The notes below the pieces were generated by a model. That model ran no database searches and was not told the DNA's origin. It saw only the letters and a program-made list of their open reading frames with translations. The translations under genes were made by a program, and so were the position numbers. 64,000 nt of DNA, taken from positions 124,001 to 188,000 of the forward strand of contig JAUIRK010000069.1 of NCBI GenBank assembly GCA_030549495.1. The letters are read 5' to 3'. Below are positions 12,567-21,852 of this stretch, in pieces. This DNA is from Nectonema munidae. Lineage: Eukaryota; Nematomorpha; Nectonematoida; Nectonematidae. Position 1 is the stretch's first letter. Each line of letters opens with the position of its first letter.

Positions 12567-12825
12567 TAGGGTTGCCATATGTCATGGTTTTCCAAGATTG
12601 TCTCAATTTTGACTTTCCTTTAACACTAAAAACTGGAGGATTTATTAGAATGCCCGTTTTATCTTATATGTCAAAAAACTTTATAAAAAATTCGCTCCAA
12701 ATATAATTGCTTATCTCTTTTTTTAGTATAAAATCTTACCTATTACCTTGAAAATATTTTTCATGTTAATTAGTTTTGTAAGATTAATTAACTTGTTTAA
12801 TGATGTCAAAATCTGGCATCCTTAT
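12567..12825. repeat. Dispersed repeat starting GTTGCCATATGTC (copy 1)
   Basis: The motif GTTGCCATATGTC near 12573 recurs at 21410. Both copies continue into related AT-rich sequence sharing TTATWAGAAT, TGTCAAAAAA and GCTCCAAAT, and both end about 250 bp later in a sequence partly inverse to the start. It is probably an old inverted-repeat element; the class is uncertain. Confidence 0.45.
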
Positions 12826-13528
12826 ACTCACCTATATTTTCATGTTCTGATCAGAACTCTGAAATGCCTGCTCTTAAAATGTTAGGTGACGTTAAAATTT
12901 CTAATACTTATGCTTTTCCATAAACAAATAATGTCCTAAATTGATTAATTAGCACCTTCATCAATTTTCCTCTCTTATAAACTGTAAGTAACAACTATAA
13001 CGGCTGATTTACTAATTACATGGTTATGCAATGTCCTATTTTTAATGTTTGAACACGTAAATTGTTTATATTAAAAAACAAATGCTTATTGATAAAGTGT
13101 TTGTAGTTGTTAGCAACTCCAAGTTGGCGAAACTTACTAAAATGTAGAGGGCGAACGTTTAGACTGAGTGAACCTTCTGGTTTCTGTCTAGCACCTTAGA
13201 ACTTCTTCTGGTTCCTGTCTAGCTGTGCTACGATATTCATCCTAAAATATTTGGAACTTATTGATCTCTTATATTTATTAAAATGGTTCAATAAGTATTA
13301 TAAAATCATGGTCAAAGTTTATTTTTCCATTTTTAGTATTTAATTAGTTCGATATCTGCAGATCTACAACTTGTCAAATATTTAAAATTCAAGATATTGC
13401 GTCTAAACAAAAAGTTCTAAATTACCCTTCAACATTATAATTTAAATCAACATGTGATAGAAGATATTTGCTGTAAACAAAAAAATTTAAGAAGCAATTT
13501 AATTACTCGCTTCATTCTAAAGTGAGTG

Positions 13529-13724
13529 CCCATTGAAAAAGGCAAATCTGACACCTGAGTTGGTATCCCTTTCCCGCTTCTCCCTCCAACTGATGATGCC
13601 TGTTTTCTATGGCGCATCCAACCGCATAACCTCTTGTCTCAAGTTATTTAACAATAAGATGCGCAGGTATTTGAAGCTGAGTCGTTTAAAAAATCAATCA
13701 TGTCGTATGTGGGCACGGATTTAA
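13529..13724 (+). other. GC-richer, coding-like stretch of unknown nature
   Basis: A 196 bp block clearly less AT-rich than its surroundings. Plus-frame reading includes MMPVFYGASNRITSCLKLFN and meets a good splice-donor-like GCGCAG/GTATTT at about 13662-13667. Another frame just beyond reads VFEAESFKKSIMSYVGTDLI. I recognise none of these and found no partner exon, so it may be an isolated exon, a degraded gene, or part of a repeat. Confidence 0.25.
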
Positions 13725-13991
13725 TTGTAAATATTTTCATCGGGTACATTTTTTTTTAAAGATTTTTATTATTCAAGCATCATTATATCTTTTTTCAATC
13801 ACTACTTATATGAATTGAGATGGGGAATTTAAAGGTTCAGAAAAAATTCTTCATTTATGGCTCGATAACTGCCCTTTTATACCTCTGTTCATTTCACGTA
13901 ATTTCCCGAGCTCCAAAGTTTTTCACGAAAAAGGATTCCTCATTCGATTCGAATAATTCACAATAAATTCAACTTGCTTTGCTTCGCTCAT

Positions 13992-15053
13992 ATGGAAATA
14001 GCACAAGAAGGAAAAGAGCGTGTTTCGATGCTTGCGCTTGGCATGGCTGGCACAGGCAAGACCACTTTCATTTCTAAATTTTCTTCATACCTCTCTTCCC
14101 TGCACTGCGCTCCCTACATCGTGAATCTGGACCCGGCTGTTTTTGAGCTGCCTTACTTGTGCCACATCGACATTCGAGACACCATCAAGTATAAGAAAGT
14201 TATGCAAAGCTATAACCTAGGTCCCAATGGCGCCATCATGACCTGCTTGAATTTGTTTACTACGAAGTTCAATCAAGTACTTGACATCTTAGCTACTAAA
14301 AGTGAGAGATATGTCCTGCTAGATACTCCTGGTCAGATCGAAGTGTTTACTTGGTCTGCTTCTGGAAGCATAATTTCGCAAGCCCTTGCCACAACTTCAC
14401 CAACAGTCATCCTTTACATTCTCGATGTGTCTAAATGCCTCTCGCCAATTACATTCATGTCCAATATGCTCTATGCTTGTAGCATTCTGTACAAATCTAA
14501 TCTGCCCCTTATATTAGTTCTGAATAAGATTGACATCATTGCTTCAGACTTTATAGTTGATTGGATGCAAAATTTCGAATCCTTTCAAGAAGCTCTGCAA
14601 AATGAAAAATCTTATTCAGCAAATTTGGCAAGCTCTCTATCCCTAGTCCTAGATGAATTTTATGAAGTTATGACACCTGTCAGTGTTTCCTCTGTCACCG
14701 GCGAAGGATTTCCTGCTCTTCTTGAAGCTATTGACACCGCTGTTCAAAATTATAACGCCATTTATCTTCCGATGCACCAAAGAGTTAAAGAGCAATCTTG
14801 TGGAGAGAGAGCCATCTTCAATTCGATCCTTGATGTCAAACAGCATAATAAGGAGTATGTTCAGGAAGCGAAAGAGACTTCTCCTATCACGAATGTTATT
14901 TATCATAGACCGTATAGCCCAGTTTTGTGTGAAACAGATGATGCCGCTTCTACAATGGAATTTCATGCTTCTAGAAAACAGGAAGAAGAGTTGAGTGAAA
15001 GGATGCAAGACTTGCAATTTGAAGCTAGCATGAAATCTAAGAAGCCTTTTTAA
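13992..15053 (+). CDS. GPN1: GPN-loop GTPase 1 (XAB1 family), single exon
   Basis: GPN1 is a GTPase needed for assembly and nuclear import of RNA polymerase II. The ATG at 13992 gives 353 residues; the frame is open a little further upstream, but only through TTG. Visible motifs: P-loop GMAGTGKTT (residues 17-25), NLDPAVFELP (45-54), the family-defining GPN triplet in LGPNG (77-79), DTPGQIEVFTW (111-121), MSNMLYACSILYK (156-168) and base-recognition NKID (178-181). The C-terminal third is divergent and ends in a short helical, charged tail; human GPN1 is 374 residues, so the length fits. There is no intron, while neighbouring genes are split into many exons. An AATAAA lies 15 bp after the stop. 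The intact motifs argue for a working gene. Confidence 0.95.
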   Translation: MEIAQEGKERVSMLALGMAGTGKTTFISKFSSYLSSLHCAPYIVNLDPAVFELPYLCHIDIRDTIKYKKVMQSYNLGPNGAIMTCLNLFTTKFNQVLDILATKSERYVLLDTPGQIEVFTWSASGSIISQALATTSPTVILYILDVSKCLSPITFMSNMLYACSILYKSNLPLILVLNKIDIIASDFIVDWMQNFESFQEALQNEKSYSANLASSLSLVLDEFYEVMTPVSVSSVTGEGFPALLEAIDTAVQNYNAIYLPMHQRVKEQSCGERAIFNSILDVKQHNKEYVQEAKETSPITNVIYHRPYSPVLCETDDAASTMEFHASRKQEEELSERMQDLQFEASMKSKKPF

Positions 15054-15067
15054 TTTTGTTTAATTTT

Positions 15068-15073
15068 AATAAA
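15068..15073 (+). terminator. Poly(A) signal of GPN1
   Basis: AATAAA 15 bp after the TAA stop of GPN1, followed by T-rich sequence. It implies a very short 3' UTR. Confidence 0.6.
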
Positions 15074-15815
15074 AAGTTTTCTCTTTTCATTTTTTTCATT
15101 TTGGGTTGGGTAAGAAGGTTCTCCCTTAACTGGACATAAGAAGATGTCTCTACAGGCAAACCAACTAAGATGACTAGATCTATATCTTTAGCTTCATCAG
15201 CCATCTACCGATAATAATTAATCTATTGGTTATGCTTCTCACATGCATACTTTCCTTTAAAAACTTTTTTCCATTTACGAGTTAGATTCTAGATTAATTG
15301 ATTTGGTTTCTTTCTTGGTTATTTTCTTCCTTTATATTAAAAAATACATTAATCAAATGATTGCAGTAAGTCATTGAATCATATTCCTAATTTTTTGAAA
15401 TTTTATAAATATGTTACTTATACTGTCAATTACAAAAGCTATTTTTCTAGCTAATTAAATTAGTTTTTAATTTTATCGTACTGTCTTGTGTCGTATAGTT
15501 TTGATTTCACTCACCACAAAATTGATAAGACCTTTTTGCTATTATGACTTCATTGACAATTAAACCTCGCTCAAAGTGTGTGCTTGCTTGCCTGGAATTA
15601 AATTTATAAAGAAGTGAAGAAATCATTTTATTTTTGCCTTTAAATCGTCTGTCTTGCTTAAAACTATATACAAGTAGTAACTTTCAAAAATGAGCCTAAA
15701 AAACTTACTTTTCACTATTGATTGGTTGTTGGAGATATCAAAGCACTTTCAGGTAAGGCTATGCGCTCGCATTATGCTTAAGACAGTTTTTATGAACTTA
15801 TTTTCAGAGTTGGAG
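15074..15815. other. AT-rich intergenic stretch after GPN1
   Basis: I see no gene, repeat family or conserved site in this interval. Confidence 0.4.
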
Positions 15816-15872
15816 GCCTTGGGGATCGAACCCCTGACCTTCAACCGTTAAGCTGAGAAGTACACCCAAGGC
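15816..15872 (-). repeat. tRNA-like remnant (SINE head or decayed tRNA)
   Basis: On the minus strand, GGGGTTCGATCCCC matches a tRNA T-arm/B box, preceded by a weak A-box-like tract. The 7 nt ends GCCTTGG and CCAAGGC are complementary. At 57 nt it is too short for a tRNA: there is no room for a full anticodon arm. It is best read as a tRNA-derived SINE fragment or a decayed tRNA copy, not a functional tRNA. Confidence 0.5.
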
Positions 15873-15980
15873 TCTTTTTTTTATAAAATTATATAAAATA
15901 TTTAAAAATACTTAAAAATCCCAAGGCCGTATAAAGAGGGAGGCGAGAATAAGAATCCATTTTGAATTGGATTATTTCAT

Positions 15981-16357
15981 TTGCATAATCAGATCTTTTT
16001 TGTTTTGGGCGCCATTTCATTCTCCTACCTAAAGAGCACTATGGGGCAAGCCTGCCTCCAAAGTCTGTCTCTTATGAGCATTGAGAAAGAAGTTCTCGAT
16101 TGTGTTGATTTTCACGAAGTCATCGAAAATTTTACTGCTGCTAAAACACGAAAAATGAACATCTAATGGCGACTGTTTTCGACTCACTCAGTATATATCT
16201 GAATCATGTGGCTTAATAAAAATGGGAGCATTTTTTTTCTAAATCACTTTTTAAGCCAGAATGGGGTGGGGATGAGTGAGAAAAGAAAGAGCAAGGGGTG
16301 CGGGGCTCCATTCAGGACCTTTGCCCTGGGGCACCACGATCCCTTGATACGGCCCTG
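15981..16357 (+). mobile_element. hAT transposon 3' fragment
   Basis: The frame at about 16040-16163 reads GQACLQSLSLMSIEKEVLDC and VDFHEVIENFTAAKTRKMNI, the end of the hAT C-terminal dimerisation domain (SIE...DF...I..F...K.RK). The GC-rich tract after it ends GATCCCTTGATACGGCCCTG, which on the other strand begins CAGGGCCGTATCAAGGG, a hAT-like terminus. The upstream transposase is absent, so this is a truncated relic. Confidence 0.65.
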
Positions 16358-17989
16358 CCCTATCCCCTTAAAATCTGACAGTTATTTATGCTATTTCTAT
16401 ATGAGCGAAGAATATCCTTTTCCAATTTCACCCTGTCATTTTTGAAATTGTATTTTGGTATGAACGTACAAAACGTATTTCTTTCTTTATTCTTCAAATA
16501 AATTTTACTTACAAATTTTATATTTGCAATATCAAGAATCTGCTTTTTATTCTTATCCACATATTTAAGTAAAATTTATTTGTAAATTAGTGAAATAAAC
16601 TTTTATTTGAAATAAGCCCAAAAACAAAATCATGAGAAGCAAAATAAAAGATTTTTATGAATTAAACCAAGAATTATTTATAATGCAAATTTTGATATTT
16701 TTCAGAAAAGGAAAGCCGCTTTTGAAAATTTTAGACCGGAGGTCACTCTGATACTTTGAAAGAAAAAATAGATGAAAGAAGACAAGTTTTCTATTTCAGA
16801 AGTGTTTCAAAGTTTAAAAAACTTTCTAATTTAAACGAAGTTAACGTTTATTGATAATTAAAAATATCTTCCTACTGAGAATTTCTTAAACCAGCCAGGG
16901 CCTTTTAGATGCTCCCTTCGCTTAGAGAAATTGACTCGAAATATATAAAATCTTATGTATAACTTGTGAAAAAAAATATATGCATAATTTTATATATCAG
17001 GGAACAAATTTAATTGGTTGTATTTTTTCCACAAAATTTAATGAGTTTCTGATAAAAATTAGCTATGAATAATTCAATTCAAACAAAAGACTTTAGTGTT
17101 TAAAATTTTTAGTCTTTGTATAAGACTGAAAAGAAGTTTTTTTCTGAAACAACACCCTTCTCTCAGCCTCACCCCCAACAAGACCATAAAAAAGGCCGTG
17201 AAACCAGCAATAAATATTTTTTTAGAATCAATAAAAAATGTAACTCAAACTAGAACAAAAGCTTTTTATGTTATCACAAGCTGTAACAAAAGTTGACCTA
17301 TAAATCCTTCAAAAATTGACTTAACGGCTTCAAAAAGTTCCTTCTTTTGTAAAAAATGATCTAAAGTGTATTCCATATTAACTTTTCCCAAGCATTATTT
17401 TAATTTTAGTATTGTTGTAGGGGATACCATGTAGTATTTTAAGTATACTCTTTTGAAAAGGCGCGATCTTTAGATAAAATCTTTTTACTTGAATTTATCT
17501 TTCTCTGTCTGTTGCCTGTGTTAGAGAAAAGCATATATGCATACTTATTTTTCAGATTCTTGTTTTCCTTTTTATTATTTTGTTCTTCCAATCATTTTCA
17601 AGATTCACTTGCATCATTTCCAGAATCAATATTTCTGCATAAATCAAATGCATCCTTCATTGTAAAATTCGAAGAGCATGCTTTTAAATTATTTTATTTA
17701 TGTGCCAGAATGGAGGAGTCAAAACTAAAAAGATCTGATTATGCAAATGAAATAATCCAATTTTTAGATGGTTTATGGACTCTTCAGTTTATAAAAATCA
17801 ATTCCAAAATTGTCCCTTTCAGTCCGAGAATTTTTTTATCTTTTCATATATTCCATGTTCTTAAAATTATGTTTTGAAGACTTTTTTTTTTTAAAAAAAT
17901 ATTTTTCATGTTTTAGTCAAGAAAACGGATCGAGACATATTTGTCACTGTCGGACTGAAGGGTAATAAAAAGTAAAGAGTTTTAATACA
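16358..17989. other. Intergenic DNA with one unrecognised ORF
   Basis: Mostly AT-rich. The ORF at 17512-17877 has a codon make-up more coding-like than its surroundings over the part reading HFQDSLASFPESIFLHKSNA and MEESKLKRSDYANEIIQFLD, but I recognise no family. A 36 bp tract inside it (17727-17762) recurs inverted at 15965-16000 next to the hAT relic, so it is probably part of a decayed transposon. Confidence 0.4.
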
Positions 17990-19743
17990 AAACTTTATTG
18001 AATGAAACAAATGAAAGTTCATGGAATTGCTTGAAACAGTTTCTTTTTGTAGAACAAAATAGAAAAATAGAGCAAGTCATACATCAAAACGAGGTCTTTG
18101 ACTTCTGTTTTTTGGAACTTCATAACTTGCATCTTCCTCTTTTTTCAACGGCTTCAACTAAATGTAATGGTGTAGTTGTAATAACGTGTGATGTGCTGGA
18201 ACTCTCTGGAATCTTCCTTTTTCTTGAACAAAAATCAGATGTTAATACTTTAATAATCTCCATTATAAATTCAACCGAAGATAGACAAGTTTGATTTTTG
18301 ATTGAGAACTAGTTTTCAATTTTTTTTATATATAATGTATGAATTATTATTGATTCCAATTTCTAATAACTCAAAAAAGATTTTGTGATAATATTTTGTC
18401 TTTGATCTTCTTTCATTTTTATAATAAGATGACAATTGTCCCATTGTATCAACTCCTCCCATATATTTATGATACTCTGATACAATTATTGGACAGCACA
18501 CTTTTTCTTTTGACTTCTTCTTCCTCCTTTCTATAAACTTTGTTTCTTTTGGGTTTAAAAAAATTTACAAAACAAGCACAGACTTGTTGTCCATCCATTT
18601 GACAACTCCACAAGCACCAGAAACAAAGTATTCAATGTCTCCTCTTTTCATCTTTTTTCTGGTAAAAAAATCAGTTACACATGACTGTTCTACAGTCATA
18701 ATTTTTATTATTTCCCCAGTACAAGTTAGGTGAAGAAAGATAGTTGTCCATGTATAGCTCTACTCCAGATCTTTCAAGTTTTTGGTCAATTTTTTTACTA
18801 CCCTTTCACCCAGTGTAAACCCAATCTTCGCTTCTTCAGTTTTCCCAGCATACAAATCACACTCAAAAAGATACCCAGACAAACTATCACAACGACACCA
18901 AAGCTTAAAACCCCATTTTGCAGGTTTATTTTTTATAAACTGTTTAGCAAAGTGATGTCCTTTAAACTTAATCATATGCTCATCAATTGATTGCTGATGA
19001 GTAGAAGTCATAGCTATTTGAAAGGCCTTATTGAAATACTCAAATAATGTTCTAACTTTATGAATTCTATCATGTTTGGGATCTATAATAGGGAGACACT
19101 TACTATTGTCATTGTAATGTAGAACAGAACGTAAAAAAATAAAAACAATCGCGAGTCATTAGATTAGCGATAAAAGTTACTCCCAACATTGAACACGTAC
19201 TCCAATAATCCCTCAACCTTGGCAGTTTATGTACGCCCATACACAAGTGTATACCTGTAAAACAATACATCTCTTTAAAATCAATTTCTCCTACAATTTC
19301 TTTTGATTCATGTAAATTTTGGTTTGATTGAGTAAATCATGTATTACAGTGTCAAAATTAGAAGTTTTCGAAAAAATTTCATTAAAATTCGTATTACTAA
19401 TGTTTTCAATTTCATCATTTATCTTACCCTAACTTCTATAGGACGACGGTATTGAAAAACACTCAATTCTTTTTGTCCATGTAAAATCTCCAATTGCAAG
19501 GTCTTGTGAAGCAAACAAAGTGTACTCTTTGAGTTGAGAATCTACAATTTCAATCTCTTCTGCTTGATTTTCATCATCTTCTTCCAAAAACTGCTGATCC
19601 TCAAAATCCAAGTTGAAATTTTCATAATTTTCGCTTTCATCATCACTATTTTCGGGTAAGAGGCACTCTTCAATGCAATCTCTTTTCACAATGAAACTAC
19701 GAATCCGAGGCATAAACAAAAATGAGAAGACACTTGAATACAA
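17990..19743 (-). mobile_element. piggyBac-type DNA transposon fossil (copy B)
   Basis: Transposase parts read on the minus strand in order: an acidic N-terminal region at 19429-19743 (ENSDDESENYENFNLDFEDQ), the central HQQSIDEHMIKFKGHHFAKQ and KPAKWGFKLWCRCDSLSGYL at 18760-19011, VSEYHKYMGGVDTMGQLSSY with KTKYYHKIFFELLEIGINN at 18316-18501, and a Cys-rich tail KRGRCKL...CMTC at 18010-18160. Several frame breaks and stops make it inactive. Confidence 0.85.
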
Positions 19744-20256
19744 TTAATCAAAAAACATATGGACTGTCAAAACTTTGTGCGTCTTTTTTCAGTGTTGGCA
19801 ACATGCAGCATGCATGTGTCCTAAAATCGACTATTTTAAAAAAAGTTGACCGATTAATAAAAGTGCTATATACAAAGCGGAATTGATATAGCCAGTGAAT
19901 CATAGAAGATCCATTATTAACAATTTTGATGAAAAACTTTTCTTTGCTTACTGACGAAACAACTGCCTAGCATATGTCTTTACTTTTCGTTTATAAAATG
20001 TTTCAGCATAATGTGGAGAAAGAAATGTTCTTCGATAAACACTGATTTCATCCACAACTTCAAATGATATTTCCAAGATTATTCTGACGACCTTTTTTGA
20101 TCATAATAAAATTCCATTTTCAAATATTATATCAACGACTGCATGTTGAGCTCGAAACATCACGCAAAAACACATTCATATGCTTGAACTTCTCAGAATT
20201 TTTTTGCATCAAATCTCAATCTAAGTTTAAATAAAATTAAAAAAATATTACAGTAT

Positions 20257-20517
20257 CAGTGGCGGATCCAGAAATTTCTTATAGGGGGCCGAAATCTATT
20301 TAATTTTTTTGCAATTTTGCTAAAAGTCTTCAGAGATTACGACAGCTGTATTATGTCTTTTAGAATTCGACTTATATCGTTGATATAAACGTAATCAACT
20401 ACCAACAAGTATTGTCTTAGGAAAAAGCAAAATTAGTAAGGGTAATTTTGAAGCCATTTTTCATAGGGGGGGAGGGGCGGCTAGGCCCATGAGGCTTCCC
20501 CCTTGGATCCGCCACTG
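20257..20517. mobile_element. hAT-type MITE (CAGTGGCGGATCCAG ends)
   Basis: Begins CAGTGGCGGATCCAG and ends TTGGATCCGCCACTG, inverted copies. It is flanked by a perfect 8 bp duplication, TACAGTAT (20249-20256 and 20518-20525). 261 bp with G-rich subterminal tracts and no ORF. Confidence 0.9.
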
Positions 20518-20778
20518 TACAGTATACATTTTAACAAAACATTCAAAAAAGAGTTTTGCAAAGAAATGAACGAGAAACTTGTTAGATTACTTTTACACAC
20601 TAATTTACAATGCCTGTTTTTAATAATGATTTTCTATGCTCATTCGTTATGATAAAAAGTGTCACCCTTTTCTCGAAAGAATCCTCCATGTGATATTGGG
20701 AAAAAATACATCCGTTACATTTTATTTATTTTCAAGTCAGAAAGCAGAGGTCCAAGTCAGAAGGGCCGGCTTTGAAAA

Positions 20779-20829
20779 ATGCCTGGTCCAATAAGATTAC
20801 CCATAGCCGCCGGACTCGTTCTCCACAAG
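20779..20829 (+). other. Possible first exon of an unidentified gene
   Basis: An ATG followed by MPGPIRLPIAAGLVLHK and a donor-like AAGG/GTAAAA at 20826-20835, in a short GC-richer island. The upstream GGGCCGGCTTTG could instead be the end of a transposon. No following exon was recognised before TRAPPC2 begins at 21853. Confidence 0.2.
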
Positions 20830-21158
20830 GGTAAAAATTTTTATATCTTCATTTTGCATGTAGCCAGCAAAAAATTTTCACTATTTGCGAGTAAAAAACG
20901 TTTTAGCAGTATTATTTTTGCGAGTAAACGTATATATTCAAAATTATCTTCATGTGTTATACTTATTTTTCTCTGCAAGAGTTTCTCAGATTACTGCATT
21001 CGTGAAATATCAGCTTTTCGCGTATTTAGCAAAAATAGGAATATCGCCAAATTTTGAAAGACAATATGCAATTTGTATTTTTTTAATGCAAAGAAAGCAC
21101 TTATAGACATAATGCTTAGTGTGTACACATGTTATTAGAAAGAGATATTTTTTTTCCT

Positions 21159-21365
21159 TTATACTGCAAAGTCCTTCGAAATAGTTTCATACACCATAAT
21201 TTTAACAATTTCATTTTCTATAGCTACCTCACAGAATGCAGAATACGCTTTAAATAGTAACTCTGTCACTGCTTGTGCCCTACCGCCTAAGTGACGGAAC
21301 TCTATTTGATTAAGCCGCTCAAATGCGCTTAAAACCGGCACTGATACAAGTAATGCACCTTTTTT
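21159..21365 (-). other. Coding-like minus-strand ORF, unidentified
   Basis: The minus frame reads GALLVSVPVLSAFERLNQIE, FRHLGGRAQAVTELLFKAY, SAFCEVAIENEIVKIMVYET and ends ISKDFAV-stop. It is compositionally unlike the flanks and has an acceptor-like tract just before GTGCATTACTTG, so it could be the last exon of a minus-strand gene. I found no upstream exon and recognise no family. It may equally be a gene relic or a transposon part. Confidence 0.3.
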
Positions 21366-21404
21366 TGAATTAAGTAGGCCTTTTTTAGGGCGTGAGTCTA
21401 GCGT

Positions 21405-21655
21405 AGAGTTGCCATATGTCCAGCTTTCTGGTATTGTACGGGTTTAACCACAAAATTCCGGAGTATTTATAAGAATCGTTTTTCATTTACTAATCTCATA
21501 GAATGTCAAAAAAGGAGTTTAGAAAATTTTTTAGCTCCAAATGTGACTGTTTATTTCTTTCTCTCTTTTTTTTTTTAAATTTTTTTCACTGATAAAAGTT
21601 TTCCACTTTTTTCAATACCATATTTATCCTGGTTTGCTAAATCTAGCATTAAAAA
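21405..21655. repeat. Dispersed repeat starting GTTGCCATATGTC (copy 2)
   Basis: Second copy of the family at 12567-12825. It opens AGAGTTGCCATATGTCCAGC and closes about 250 bp later with CTGGTTTGCTAAATC, partly the inverse of its start. It lies about 200 bp before the TRAPPC2 ATG. Confidence 0.45.
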
Positions 21656-21852
21656 CTAAGTGTATACGATGAATTTGACTCCTGTAAATGTGTCTACATT
21701 AGGGCTTGGACGAAGCTACTTCTTCATCTTGGACGCGAGTAAAACAAAGCTCTATAGTATTAAATAAAAATGTGATTTCCCTACCTTAACGAAAAAGTTA
21801 GACTCATTACTTATACATCTATTTCAGATGATGAATTAGGAGACGCATCACG

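Noticed and set aside
13974-13991. Upstream extension of GPN1 (LCFAH)
   Set aside because: It would start at TTG; the first ATG is at 13992, and the family needs no extra N-terminal residues.
15816-15872. A functional tRNA gene on the minus strand
   Set aside because: A good B box is present, but the molecule would be about 15 nt too short and lacks an anticodon arm.
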